Positions 22,122-33,631 of a DNA stretch of 64,000 nucleotides are shown piece by piece (positions within the stretch are counted from its first letter, which is position 1; each line of letters begins with the position of its first letter). Below the pieces are notes generated by a model. The model did not search any database, had not been told where the DNA came from, and was given only the letters and a program-made list of their open reading frames with translations. This stretch comes from Ceratothoa steindachneri (taxonomy: Eukaryota > Arthropoda > Malacostraca > Isopoda > Cymothoidae). The position numbers and the translations under genes were made by a program. The stretch is taken from contig OZ018318.1 of the NCBI GenBank assembly GCA_963969495.1, positions 173,050,040 to 173,114,039 of the forward strand, written 5' to 3'.

Positions 22122-23390
22122 AGAGGGGCGGTCAATAAGTTTTGCGAATCGGTAGCGCAAAACAGAAGAAGGGCGATGGCTGTTTGTGGGGTGTTAGGAC
22201 AAGTTGTAACAAGTCAGGACCTGTAGCCGCACGCTCTCACCTCGTCTATTTAAGAAGCAGTAGCTGATCGCAGATCGTCAGTCACAAATTTTTCAACAAT
22301 GGAGAAGGTTGAGCACCACGCAGTGATCAAATTTTTGACCAAGAAAGGCAAGAATGCAAAAGAGATCCATGAACGCATGGTTTCAGTGTACACCGAAACC
22401 GCCCCTTCTTTTACAACCATTGCTCGCTGAAATAGAGAGTTTCGCCATGGCCGTGAGTCCCTTGATGATGACCCCCGTCCAGGACGCCCGTCAGACGTGA
22501 CCAACGAGGACACTGTGGCCCGTGTGGAGAGGATGATCCTCGAAAATCGACGAGTGAAGGTCGAAGAAATCGAGCGATAAATTGGAATCTCGCATGGAAG
22601 TGCAATTAACGTCATCCACAACAATTTGGCCATGACCAAGGTCTCTGTCCGTTGGGTCCCTAGAAACCTCATGTCGTCAAAGTTCGGAGGAGCTGCTGCT
22701 CCTGTACAACCAAGACCCGGCAGATTCGAGTCACGCATAGTGACAGGTGATATAACGTAAGTCCATCAAAGGGATCTCGAGATCAAGCTCGAAAGCATGA
22801 CCTGGAAGCACAGGGGCTCTCCGACCCCATCAAGTTCCAGACCCAACCCTCAGCCGGGAAGATCATGGCCACCATCTCCTGGGATTCTGAGGGAGTGTTG
22901 ATGATGGACTATGCGCCTCGTGGAAGGACCATCACAGGCCAATATTACGCTAAGAAACTGGCTGGGTTGAAGAAGTGCATCCGTCAGAAGCGGCGGGGCA
23001 AGTTGACACGCGGTGTCCTGCTCCTCCACGACAATGCCCCTGTCCACAAGGTCAGAGTTGCACAATCGGCACTGCGTGAGTGCGATTCAAAAAGCTCAAC
23101 CATTCCTCCTACAGTCCAAATCTAGCACCTAGTGACTACTTTTTATTCCACCCGCTCAAGGCTGCACTGCATGGACGCTGGTTTGGGGACGATGAAGATG
23201 TCCAGCTTACTATCCAGGAGTGGATTGAACAGCAGTCAGGAGATTTATGGTTGTCGGGAATTCGAAGCCTCAAGGACAAGTGGCGTAAGTGCATTGAAGT
23301 CCAAGGTAGTTATATTGAAAAATAATAAAACACTTTTCTTCATATTTCGTTTCCTTATATCCGAATTGCAAAACTTATTGACGCCCCTCG
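22122..23390 (+). mobile_element. Near-full-length mariner (DD34D), inactive
   Basis: Inverted repeats (left AGAGGGGCGGTCAATAAGTT; right the complement ending CGCCCCTCG) border a 1,269-bp element, with TA at 22120-22121 and 23391-23392. The transposase reads MEKVEHHAVIKFLTKK from 22300, the helix-turn-helix segment, then VRWVPRNL near 22660, and the catalytic aspartates in IVTGDIT (about 22738), LLHDNAPVHK (about 23028) and LAPSDYFLF (about 23126). About 20 bp are lost after WVPRNL relative to the two deleted relatives, and stops near 22430 and 22578 plus further frameshifts kill the frame. It is the longest local member of the family that includes 5285-6011 and 48404-49249. Confidence 0.92.
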
Positions 23391-23392
23391 TA

Positions 23393-25475
23393 TCTTAAGA
23401 TTAACGAGGATAAATAAACTATAATATTTTGGTTTCATTTTGAAGGCTGTAGTTTCAAATCATTTGAAGATTTAATAATCTTGCTAACTTTTGAGTTTAC
23501 GATATTCTAGGATGTTTTATAAATTAAAGTTTTTTGTAAATTTAGTTTTTACATTTGACCCTTTTAAGTATTATTTGGCAAAGATATATATTATATTAGC
23601 ATCCTAAATCACCCGGCTAAAAAGCAAAACCCTCATTGTAATAAGCTCGCGTCTGAAATCAGCTGCCGAATAATGTAGTTCACTGAAATTCCAATCTATG
23701 ACCTTAATACTCAAATATACACACATGTACGCCTTAAATATACTTGAGAAAGGGTACCTATGATACATTAAACCTCATACCCTCATTTGGGGGATTTGAA
23801 AGTAGGATAGAAAGACACATTAAAGGATTTCCTACCAGGCCTGACCTTGAGGCAATCAAAGGATTTCGGGCGAACTACGCTGCTGAGAAAGACCTGAGAC
23901 ACACTTGCTAATGTGCTATCACATTTTTCATTCAACATCTGATAATATTCACTCAAATTCTTACAAAACTGTTTGTTCCTCCCCGAAATCAAGTAGTAAT
24001 AAAAAAAATCTGAATTTCATTCTTTACAATATAAATCTAGTTATCAGTACACGATGATTAATATAACTGAAGTCACTTTTTTCCCACTTTAATCACGTTC
24101 TTTTTAGTTATACTCTTTGCAATTGTTGCATAAAGATATAAGAAATTATGCGTATTTAATAACTGTTTCACTTAACCAAACAATTTTCATCAGTTGTTCA
24201 AGATAAAATTCAAAGAAAACTACCAACTATTATCTTTAGCAAGCCCTTTGGTGTATCTTCTCATTAAGATATAAATAACCTATGTGAGCTTCTCAAATAG
24301 ATCTAAGGTTAATTATATGTATACTTGCGTAACGTGGTTGAGTTAAATTAACTAATCTCTCTCACTTTGTGGTTCGGGTATCAAGTTAAATTAGAGCTAC
24401 TTACTTAGGCATTTGACGGCTTAAATCAACGATAATGTCCTTTAATCTAGAACAAAGGATAATATATCTGTAAGTTTATTTAAAAAAATATATTAATTCA
24501 GGGATAAAAGAAAGACCGAGAAAAATTTCTAAATGAAAACTGAAACCCTTTTTCCGAGTCAAGTCATACCACAAATAATGCTTCCTGCTTGATCTATTGA
24601 AGATTTAATTAAGGAGAAGAGTGCGTTCACAAACGACTAGCTTAATTTCCAAAACCCAGAGGAACATTTTCGACAATTTTAAACCGAAGTGGGGAAGCCT
24701 CATTATAAATCCTTTTTTCCGATATTTCTTTCTTAAATTCAATTTTTTTACATCTCCTACCATATTTACTTTATTATAATTTCTTTATTATTATGCTTAC
24801 TTATAGTTTAAATTCCAGGTAAAACTGATTATCCCTATAATATTTTACCCCACAAGATATGAAATCAATGTTGACCTCATTACAAAAACTTATCATATCT
24901 CGGGTCGTCAATATATATAAATTATTATGACGCGTTTCGCGATTTGTTTATCTCTTACATCTTTCTATTATTATTTTTAATTAAATACCAATAAATGACA
25001 TAATATATTATATTTTGTATTATTTTATTCTCTCTTCAAAATGATGAGGTAAATGATGCCACTATTGTGGTGTGTGTTTGCTTGGTAGAAGGTGTATAAA
25101 TTTGACCAAATCTAACATAGAGGAGGTCGCTAGCTTAACCTGCCTTATGTGTGTATGCTCTGGAAGTTCGCTTGTTCAAGAGCACACTTAATCCTTTCCG
25201 GTAAGAAAAGTACAACTCATTCATTCCCTTAAGGTGGGAACTATGTATTTACAAAAATAACTGACTCACTCGATTTCTAATCCAGCGCCCATTTGTTCCA
25301 TTGCAGATTTTACCTCACTAGAAGCAGCGAGCGTCCACTTTTCCATACTTGTAAAAGACATATACATTGCTATGGTATAAATCCATTTAAAATACATTCT
25401 AGTTAGTTGCCTGACCAGAATGCAAAAAACTACAGCTCTCTTCAATGAAAGCTTCAGCAGATGTTAATCATTGTT
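23393..25475. other. AT-rich spacer, nothing recognised
   Basis: No supported feature; only short AT-rich frames. Confidence 0.5.
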
Positions 25476-26090
25476 AAATGTCGCAGACCTCTTTTAATCT
25501 CCATCACTCCTTGGTCGCGTTCTCTGTCAAATTGATAAACCTTGGTGTTTCCTTTGACAGTCCACTCGATTTCAAATCTTATGTTGCTAATATCAGCAAA
25601 TTGTCTGTCTGCTTTCTCCATAACCTCCCACTTTAACCGAAATACTTTCGGGGTTGGCATCTATTCCTTTGTCACCTCCTGCCTTGATTACTATAACTCT
25701 TCTGACTGAAGTCCAAAACACTAAAATTCACCCCTTTCATTATGCCAAAAGCTCTACGGCTTGAGTTCTCCTTCATCGAGGACAGGTCTCTCGTGCCACA
25801 CCCCTGTTCCGTGAACTGCACTGGTTGCCCATTTTTTTCTCACATCTGAAATCTTTAAAACCGCAACTCTTCCTTATATTTGCTCCTGACTCGCTTTCTC
25901 CTGACAAGAAAAAGTCCTTTGCTCGGGAAGTGACCTCTCTATAGTTGCTCCAAAGGTTTGGAATGATCTGCTTCCTGGCATAGGCTTTTCCGAAAATCCA
26001 CCTCTTCGGGCAGGCCTTTTCTTAGTCGAGGGACGGCCGCCCCGCGAAGGCTTCATTGTCTTGAAAGATAGCATATAAAACTTGTATTAT
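25476..26090 (+). pseudogene. LINE ORF2 C-terminal remnant (CR1/L2-like)
   Basis: Translating the plus strand with frameshifts gives INLGVSFDSPLDFKSYV and ISKLSVCFLHNL (25530-25625), then PLFRELHWLP near 25802, APKVWNDLLPG near 25947 and a FSENPPLRAGLF tail near 25988. This is the canonical order of the RT C-terminal region of CR1/L2-type LINEs. Everything upstream is missing. The minus frame at 25454-25660 is a shadow of this sequence. Confidence 0.65.
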
Positions 26091-28977
26091 TAGTAGTATT
26101 TTGAATTTGCCCATGTTGAAAAATAATGCACAGTGATACTAAAAACATGTTTAAAACCGCTTAGATAAGATATATGATTATTCTAGTTTCTGATACATAG
26201 AGTTAGCCTAAAGTGTACAACGGGGTTTTTACGGGTGTATAAGTATGTACGGACACTTCAAATTTCCCCATAATATTTTATTTGAGAAGGAAAGATTGAT
26301 AAACTGTATATTTGCTAATAAAAACTAGGACACTGTTTGTTAGCGGCACGAATAAGAGCAATTCGTCTAATTATAAATAATTTCTGTACATGTAATTTGA
26401 GGCAATTTTAAGCATGGTACTGACGTGACCCAGCTAGGTTACTAACTATTTTATTATTTTAAAATATTTTATACTAATACTGTCAAAATCACCCCAAAAG
26501 TTATTTCTTTGTTATTCATTCCTACAGTTTATTTAATATTGTTGTTGTATATGGAATGTGACAAGGAGCTTAAACGATTCGTCTTTTGGCAAAGATAATA
26601 AGTAAATTTTTATCAAAATTGGAGAAATTGATAAGTTTTAAAAATATACTCCTCTAAGAAAGAGAAATGAATAATCTTTATTTTTATTAGTTATTTGCCA
26701 ATATGATTTGCCGAATGAAAGAATGTAATTGAAAAATCTACCCTTAAATGAAATTATACAAGTTGGAGATTAAAAATCTTTAAATTTTAGGACAATTCCA
26801 CGTCCGAAATCTATTTCTAATAAAATTGACATTAAAGTTATATTAAAAGCGTATCTTAAAGCCTATGATCATTACTACTCTGTAAAATCAAGAGATAACA
26901 TTTATTAGTAAATACATAAGTATTATAGAAATATTTACACATCCAAAGATTGATTCCTAGATAGAAATCAATAAGATAACGGTGAGGTATAAATCTTCCA
27001 TTCATTCAGTTATAGTCTGAAAAGGAATTTAACATTCTTTTCTCATACCACATTTAGCTATCAAGTTAGCTATCTGTTATAAATGGGGACTGTTTGGACC
27101 ACACCCCTCATTTCTGGATAATGAGAGCTAGATTAATGAATATCATTATTTTAACTCAACTCTTAAGTTATATGACATAATATACATATGTAAAATGATG
27201 GAGATGCTATTTCACCTCGACATAAAAGATCACATTTCTTATGCAATTTACCCATTTTCAAGATGGCGCCTTTCCTTAATAATGTGCAATTAATTCAAGA
27301 TTACGAGTTATTTCGTACTTTGAAGTGTCTCCTGCCTTCGTTCAGAGGCAGATACAATATTAAAAGTGTAATTTAATGGCATTGTGTAACGCTTCACAGC
27401 TCTACTTTATTATAACTAAACGTCATCATTATTTCAAACTACATAATTCAGAGATCCTCTGGGAGTATTAACTCCAAGATCTAAAGAAAAATTTAGCTTC
27501 CTCCTGCAAGAAACAAATTTCATAAGTGTTAATTTGCCTTGACGCCAGACACAAATTCTCCGCATCTAGACACAAATTCATGTTCTTATTGCTATAAATT
27601 ACAAACACTATTTTTCATTCATCATCATTGAGAATTATGTCGATTGGTTTAACTTTTCTGAATAAAAATGTTATTTCCCTTCCATCATTAAATCCTAATT
27701 CAATGAAAAGAAGGAAACCGCTGCCAATATAGTCAGGCATATATAACTTAAGTCAGTCCTATGATAGAGAACAAAGAAATAAAAAAGAATAAAGAACTGA
27801 GGAGCAACTAGAAGCTATTTAAAAAAAAATAAGGGAGAGGCCGGAAGTGAAAGTTGAAGGAGAGGAAATGAGAAGAGAGCATATTGATAAAAATTAGATT
27901 CACATTGCTTTATTTTCTTTCAGCTTATATGTTAAAGCGATATTTATCCTCTCTTTTTTTAAACATATATACCCTTTTAAATTTAACAAGGTTCCTAGTC
28001 AAGTCAGTGCTAGCTGTTATCGCATTGTTAAATCTTTGGTTTAATAGATTTAAAACGTTATATCTGGTAGTTGATCGATAATTATGTAGCCTAAATTTAA
28101 GTCATAACGTATATTAGGGAACCCGGTTAGCATTTTAAATACCATAGATAACGAATACTTGATTGGTAGCTCAAAATCAGGGCGATTCCATAGTCGGGCT
28201 AGCCAGGAAAAAAACAAAAATCGTTCTCATTTCTTTATTTTTAAAGATATTCACCCCAAATTTGGCATGAAACACCCTGGGACCAATGTACTTCGAGTTA
28301 TGAAGTAAAATTTTTATTCGACGTGACGGACGAAAGTGTGACTTATTAAATGAAAAATAAAAAATAAAAACCTTATATTTATAACCGATGTTGGTTATAT
28401 TCAATTCAATTTTATTTATTAATGCTGTGTACAATGTGATTCTTAGATACTACAGGTTATCTACAAATATCAAATTTCAAAATTTCATAGGGTTTCCAGA
28501 TATTTTCCAGATCTTTTCCAGGTCTTTTTCAGGTACTTAAAAAAAAAATAAATGGCAAAATTTCTAATTAAAACTGTAATGAAAAATGGATATATTACAT
28601 TTAACTACAAACATATTTCAAGGTATATTATAATAAATAAAATAAAGTAAGTAGCATTAATTCAAGAAAAAAGAAGAAATCCTTTTAGGGCCCACACTTG
28701 ACTAATCTAGCAAACAATTATATTTCCATTAGGTATCATTTAGCTAGACCGCATTTGATTTCTTTTTTTTTAACTCTATAAACCTTTTTCATAGCTCAGT
28801 GATGAGTACCGACTATATTATTTTGAAATAGGTATAATAAAGTAATAGCTAGTAAGAATCTAAGGTGTGGACACCATGTACTATTAGCTTATTTCATGGT
28901 TAACCTGTATTCTAATATCAACCCTACAAAATAAAGATACATAACAAATGTCAGTGGCTACGCACACTTAAATTGAC
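26091..28977. other. AT-rich spacer, nothing recognised
   Basis: Low-complexity AT-rich DNA. I find no exon bounded by good splice sites and no transposon ends. Confidence 0.5.
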
Positions 28978-29409
28978 TTAGGACTTTTTCTTACTAGAAA
29001 GTTTCTTCTTCTTGTAGTCACTTTTGCTCATGGTAGCTTTCTCGGATGTCTCCCTAATCTCGGAAACCTTTGGTAGGCAGCCCGCAAGGAAGCCAGTGGT
29101 GTCAGAGACTCTGGGCACAGCCCCAGGCTTCAGCCTCATCCTCCTTCTGGGCTGCTCCTTGTTGTTGAAGTCTGGGGTCATGTAGTCATCATACCTGAAG
29201 TGTCGCTGGCAGACTCCAGCCTTCTCCCAGTTAGTGGTGGAGGAGAGATCCATGAAGGACAGAGCAGCTTTCCCCTTAACAAACAGCTCAGGGTACTTGG
29301 TTGGGAACTTGTGGGAGGCCAGCTTGAGTGGCAGCTTACCCTTGGCCTTTTCTGCAGCCGTCTGCTGGTATCCAGTCCGACAGCCTAACACGATGCACAT
29401 GTCCGGCAT
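28978..29409 (-). CDS. THAP-domain protein (intact ORF or last exon)
   Basis: The minus frame from the ATG at 29409 encodes 143 residues. The first 100 have the C2CH zinc-coordinating layout of THAP DNA-binding domains: C4 and C10 of the product (MCIVLGC), a long insert with HKFPTKYPELF, then NWEKAGVCQRHF with C-x2-H, and finally LKPGAVP, matching the conserved AVP box. The remainder is a short tail ending in a lysine-rich stretch that could serve as a nuclear localisation signal. THAP domains bind DNA and occur in transcription regulators and P-element-type transposases; no transposase core follows here. The frame is also open further upstream (ATG at 29538), but the start at MPDMC matches the usual THAP N-terminus. 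It is intact and GC-richer than its flanks. Confidence 0.75.
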   Translation of the reverse strand: MPDMCIVLGCRTGYQQTAAEKAKGKLPLKLASHKFPTKYPELFVKGKAALSFMDLSSTTNWEKAGVCQRHFRYDDYMTPDFNNKEQPRRRMRLKPGAVPRVSDTTGFLAGCLPKVSEIRETSEKATMSKSDYKKKKLSSKKKS

Positions 29410-29515
29410 GGTTATATAGTTAGAACAAGCAGCCTCGTAAGGATCACTAGGTCTGTTGCTGTTTGTAGATCCTTTGTATTCCTTTATAATCTTCAATACA
29501 GTACTGTACTCTAAT

Positions 29516-29549
29516 ACTTGCAGCCAGGAACACAACATGGCCTTGGCAT
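29516..29549 (-). other. Second THAP-like start after a splice acceptor
   Basis: On the minus strand a pyrimidine/AT tract ending in TTGCAG is followed immediately by codons MPRPCCVPGCK, a textbook THAP N-terminus with C-x4-C, and then by GTATTAG, a possible donor. This frame differs from that of the main THAP ORF and stops after two more codons if unspliced. It could be an alternative first coding exon or the remains of a duplicated THAP module. Confidence 0.4.
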
Positions 29550-29859
29550 CTGCAATAATAATTTACAATTAGATTGAGAAGAAAATACAATGTAAACTTC
29601 AAGATGACCAATAACTCAACTTGTCTCACACTACCGTATAGCTATAACTTGAATTATAGTTCCACCTTGTACACAGGAATATATCGATTATTGTATTTTA
29701 TTAACCAAACAAAAGACATATGGCACTCTAAGAGGTATGATAGGTAAAAGACCAATAACATAACACACCAATAAAACAATAAAGTATCAGTATACTAAAA
29801 AAATAACACCAATAATAGAAATATAACACCAATAATAAAATTATAATACCAATACTCAC

Positions 29860-29976
29860 CACCATAGACACAACTGACATAACTACTGATGGTAGAGTAA
29901 TGAAGATTGAGGTGAGTGTTAACCATATGTAGTCTTTGTGATACCAATTTGTACACGCTGTAATTACGTCCAAACC
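29860..29976 (-). CDS. Single exon resembling XK-related (XKR) protein
   Basis: A 117-bp segment is bounded on the minus strand by a strong acceptor (TTTGTTTCAG at its 5' end) and a strong donor (GTGAGTATT at its 3' end). In the open frame it encodes 39 residues: GLDVITACTNWYHKDY, WLTLTSIFITLPS and VVMSVVSM. XK-related membrane proteins (phospholipid scramblase family) have the pattern D-xx-TD, then a Y-containing segment, W-ALT, a hydrophobic helix with PS and a following S-W, and this exon fits that order loosely. I find no neighbouring XKR exons in the window. It may belong to a gene with large introns or be a captured fragment. Splice signals are seen directly; the family call is inference. 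Confidence 0.45.
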
Positions 29977-30009
29977 CTGAAACAAATATGATACACCATT
30001 TATAATCAT

Positions 30010-31194
30010 ATGAATAATAGTACAGTATTATTAATTAAATTTTATTGCTGTCTTTGAACCCGTGTTTAATAAATTTTGTTCATTTAAGTCTTTTAAGTGG
30101 AACATTATAAAAAAGCACTTTGGAAATCAAAATTAACTACGTGAACAACTTCCTCTTGGTCAGTTAAAACTTAGTTGCTCTATATTCTATGAATTCACCG
30201 TAAATGCCGTCTTAATATCAGTATAGAAACTTGAAACTATCTTATTTGGAGTAATGTATAAGATTTCAAGAAAAAGGTTGAGGAATACAAGGGTTCTATT
30301 GGGTCGCATCTCCCAGAATTACAACATTGGTAAATGTTAAACTTCAGGTAAAACTCAGGATTTCTTAAGTTTCGTTACATGCACCTAGAGGAGCTCATCT
30401 ATGGGTTTTTTTTGGTCCTTAAATACCCAATCTACAGAAGGTCAAACAAAAAACCCTTATCGTTTCATTTTGTTTACATAATTTACACATGTTGGATGTT
30501 GTATTTTATTTATGGAGTGTCCATTAATTTTTGAATGTTAAAGAGTTTTATGAGATGCACGAGAAAGGATGATGTGGTCCATATTTGTACAATAAAGCTG
30601 ACCGTCTGGGAGGACGAAATCAGCTTGAATAGGGGCACTATTTTCCTAAACGCAATTCTTTACCGAATGAAATGTTTTAAAATCCCGAGGAAGAGCAGGT
30701 GAGTGGTAGATAAAAGTTGTTGAATTTTCATAATTAAATGAAATACGTGGTAGATATTGTGTTGTAAAGGCGAAGCTTACGAAGGAGTTCAAACATCGGG
30801 AATTTGTGTATTTATATTAATACATTTTCTATCTCTTAATTCCTTTTAGATCGATAGATTTTGTTCTTCTATTTTATTTGTCTCTCCCATCTTATTGAGC
30901 AAAGAGCTGTGCTAATGTTACCTATATGTACCTGATGGTCAAACGAGTTGTATTAATTAACTTAGAGGTCTCAAACATATTTTCAAATAATATCAATTTA
31001 TAGCCCTAAGTACTCATCAATTTTATTTTCAAAAAATAATTAATTGGTTACTTTAAATTTAATCAATTAAGCTTTGATGTGTAGCAAAAAATGATTCTTT
31101 ATAATAATCCTTTGTATGACACAACTGGAATCCCCGTTAAGACTTTAATACTGACAATTATTTGATCGTCTGTTCAGGCATTCTGCTAATAATA
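30010..31194. other. AT-rich spacer, nothing recognised
   Basis: No supported feature up to the target duplication of the LTR element. Confidence 0.5.
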
Positions 31195-31199
31195 ATAAT

Positions 31200-32672
31200 T
31201 GTCGTAGAATGCTCCCCTCGTTTTTGTTCTAAGAGTGCTAATATATTAATATCTCAATATCTTAAAGAACAGAGCCATTCCGCAACACGTAAGGATATAA
31301 GAGAAACGAACAATAATCCCAAAATAAACTTATATTTTAACTTTAACCATTGAATACACAACACCTAAACATTAACTACAGCAATACTCTGAATATTATC
31401 ATAAACATGAATTAATTAAATTAGTTTGAAACTCAAAAATTGGTTAATTTCTCTACACACAACAATAATATAAGATTTAGGCTTACGGACTCTACTGGAA
31501 TTTAAAGGGCCTCAGGAATGTTATTGACTCACGGCGCGTGCCGACTAGCCAGATGTAGATGGGCGAGATCACACGGTCGTTTTGGCGAGGGTAGCAGCTG
31601 GGGATACACACGGTATTCCGGGAGAGTGGGGGGGGAGGTCTTCACGGACGAGAACAATTACGGTTCTTTACGCAATACCAAGGTAGTCGTGGTCTCTCTG
31701 GCAAGAGGGAGTCGAACTTGGTTCTTAAACCAAGTTAACTTGGAGTGCGGTGTGACCACCGAGTAACGAGCTCGAGGGGTAGCTTTTCTCCTTCGTTACT
31801 TAATTCCTCATGGACGAGGACTGAACTCAGGGAGGGTCTTCTTAAAGCGCGAGGATCGATGAAGGGCGTTTCTCTGACGAGAATAAGTTACTTAAAGTTC
31901 GGTTTGGTAACCGGGAACTTGCTCGAGGATGAGCTTCTTATTAGTTCCAGTCTTCTTCAAGGGCGAGTATAACGGAGGGGGATTTCTCTGACGAGAATAA
32001 TTTGAACTTGGTTCCTTACCAAGTTAACTTATGAGTTCTGTGTGGCCACCGAGTAACGGGCTCGAGGGGGAGCCTTTTTCTTCTTCTTTTCTTAATTCCT
32101 CAAGGACGAGGAATACCCCTGGTGTTTAAGGTGCACCAGGATATCAGGGGTCTCTCTGGCGAGAGTAAGTTGAACTTAACAAAGTTAACTTATCGTTTGG
32201 TTTGATAACCAGGGACTAGCTCGAGGATGAGCTTCTTCTTAGCCCCTTAAGGTAGGTAGCCCTGCCTCTCTTGCAGGGTACTTCTTGGTCTGGCGAGCCA
32301 AGTACACTACGAATCAAGTCTAGGTAGCTCAGTTTAAATCGAGGACTTCGCCACCTGGAGTCTGACGTATACTACCTCGATTTTCCTCAGTGTTCCTCAT
32401 TTATACCTAGTCACCCCACTGGGGGAGTGGTAGGGGGGAAGGGGCTTGAGGACGGCCCCAGGAGAGTTCTTATGCCCAATGGTTTTCCTACACGAGTCTT
32501 ACATCGGCTCTTCGTTAGCCTTCGAGCTAGGAAGAAACACGTCTCTAATTTCTTATTTGACGTGAAACTGGATCTCACTCTCCTGGGAAAGATCTTGCAT
32601 TTTGACCTTTAGGGTCTTTCATGACACCGAGTTGTGCGACGCTGCGGTTACGCTTTTGACGATTTCCCTACA
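31200..32672 (-). repeat. Left LTR (3' LTR of the minus-strand element)
   Basis: 1,473 bp, matching the right copy closely by eye along most of its length. Near its inner end it lacks about 80 bp present in the right LTR; the missing segment is bounded by GAC in both copies (junction at 32658-32660), which suggests a short-homology deletion after insertion. Confidence 0.9.
31691..32306. repeat. Array of short palindromes in the left LTR
   Basis: At least fifteen short inverted repeats are packed here. Examples: AACTTGG-TTCTTAAA-CCAAGTT (31715-31736), CGGTG-TGAC-CACCG (31748-31761), TTCTC-TGAC-GAGAA (31870-31883 and 31984-31997), GCTC-GAGGAT-GAGC (31921-31934), ATTCCTC-AAGGAC-GAGGAAT (32095-32114), CCTGGTG/CACCAGG (32118-32140), CTCTC-TGGC-GAGAG (32152-32165) and CCCTGC/GCAGGG (32260-32278). 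They recur in the same order in about four cassettes beginning near 31692, 31870, 31983 and 32151. Many share the loop TGRC closed by C-G. Confidence 0.85.
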
Positions 32673-33089
32673 CACCTCCCATCGAAGAACTTAATGGGGG
32701 GGTTGGTACTCCCGGGAACTCAAAATAACTTACTCGACGTAGTCGAGATTAGCAAAGTTGTATTTCTTGAGCCCTCTCTTACATTAAGTTTCCTTACACA
32801 TGAGCGCCCTCGCGCGTGTTTACACAGGCAATGGGTCGAACTAGACCTACTCGCAATACAATTTTACATGGAAATAACAAAACCTTAATTCGTAGATTAC
32901 CCACAAAAAAAACAACAAAACAAGCTACTTCCTTACATTTCTAAGTTTTCAGAACTTAAATCCTACCAATAAATATTAACACCAACAACAAATGAAAACA
33001 TGGTTTCACGCTCATTAGGTACTGAAATAACCCTCAATGGTATTTCGTCTCCGCCTATAGAGCAGCTGTACTTTATCGGCTCCTTTGAT

Positions 33090-33631
33090 CTAGCTAATAC
33101 TAAAATGGTGCTCTAATACCAATACTTTACCGCGGCTGAGTCGGCCGTTCGGGTTATTGAGTCTACCCCAGTATGTTACTAAATGGTAGCGGTATTTCAA
33201 CCTACTCGAATTTCCCTTCTTATGGTACTTGAATACCTTTAAATTAAACATTATGGCTAGAGCGGCCTGTTGCATCGGGGCATAATTGATGGCAGCGTGG
33301 GTCCCATAGCTCTCCTTTAACCAGGTACACGGGAAGATCGTGTCTGGGTTCGATCTTTGGGGATCAAAAAAACTTTTCCCTGCGAGGTCGTTAATTGGCG
33401 TGGCGCTCACTACGACTTGTCGTATTAGCGGTAACTCCGTGGACGTCCTGTTCGGGGAGGAGACTACTAGGGGTAGGGGATACCCATCCGCGTCTACCAT
33501 TAGACTAGTCTTACCTGGGTGTATCACAATAGCACCTCTTTCCTCCTTCTTTGTCAACTCATTTGACTCGATTCTCTTCACAGGTAGTTCCTCAGGTACA
33601 CCTGCTCATACCTCTACCCTACCTTCTACTT
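33090..33631 (-). pseudogene. Unrecognised C-terminal domain of the LTR element
   Basis: A minus frame of 163 codons downstream of the gag-like part, in a different frame from it. Visible features are KKEERGAIVIHPGK, VDADGYPLPLVV, FFDPQRSNPDTIFPCTW, YGTHAAINYAPMQQAALAI and a basic C-terminal stretch. There is no DTG protease site, no YxDD and no zinc knuckle. It ends at a stop near 33090, about 400 bp before the polypurine tract. I do not recognise the family; it occupies the place where pol would start. Frame changes near 33620 suggest that it was once continuous with gag. Confidence 0.55.

Noticed and set aside
25454..25660. 68-codon minus frame with protein-like composition
   Set aside because: The plus strand here reads as the LINE RT C-terminal region, so the minus frame is a shadow.
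32335..32400. CTGAGGA followed by a nine-pair stem in the left LTR (minus) as a hammerhead
   Set aside because: The base after stem II is T, not the G needed for GAAA, and no stem III with a cleavage site follows.
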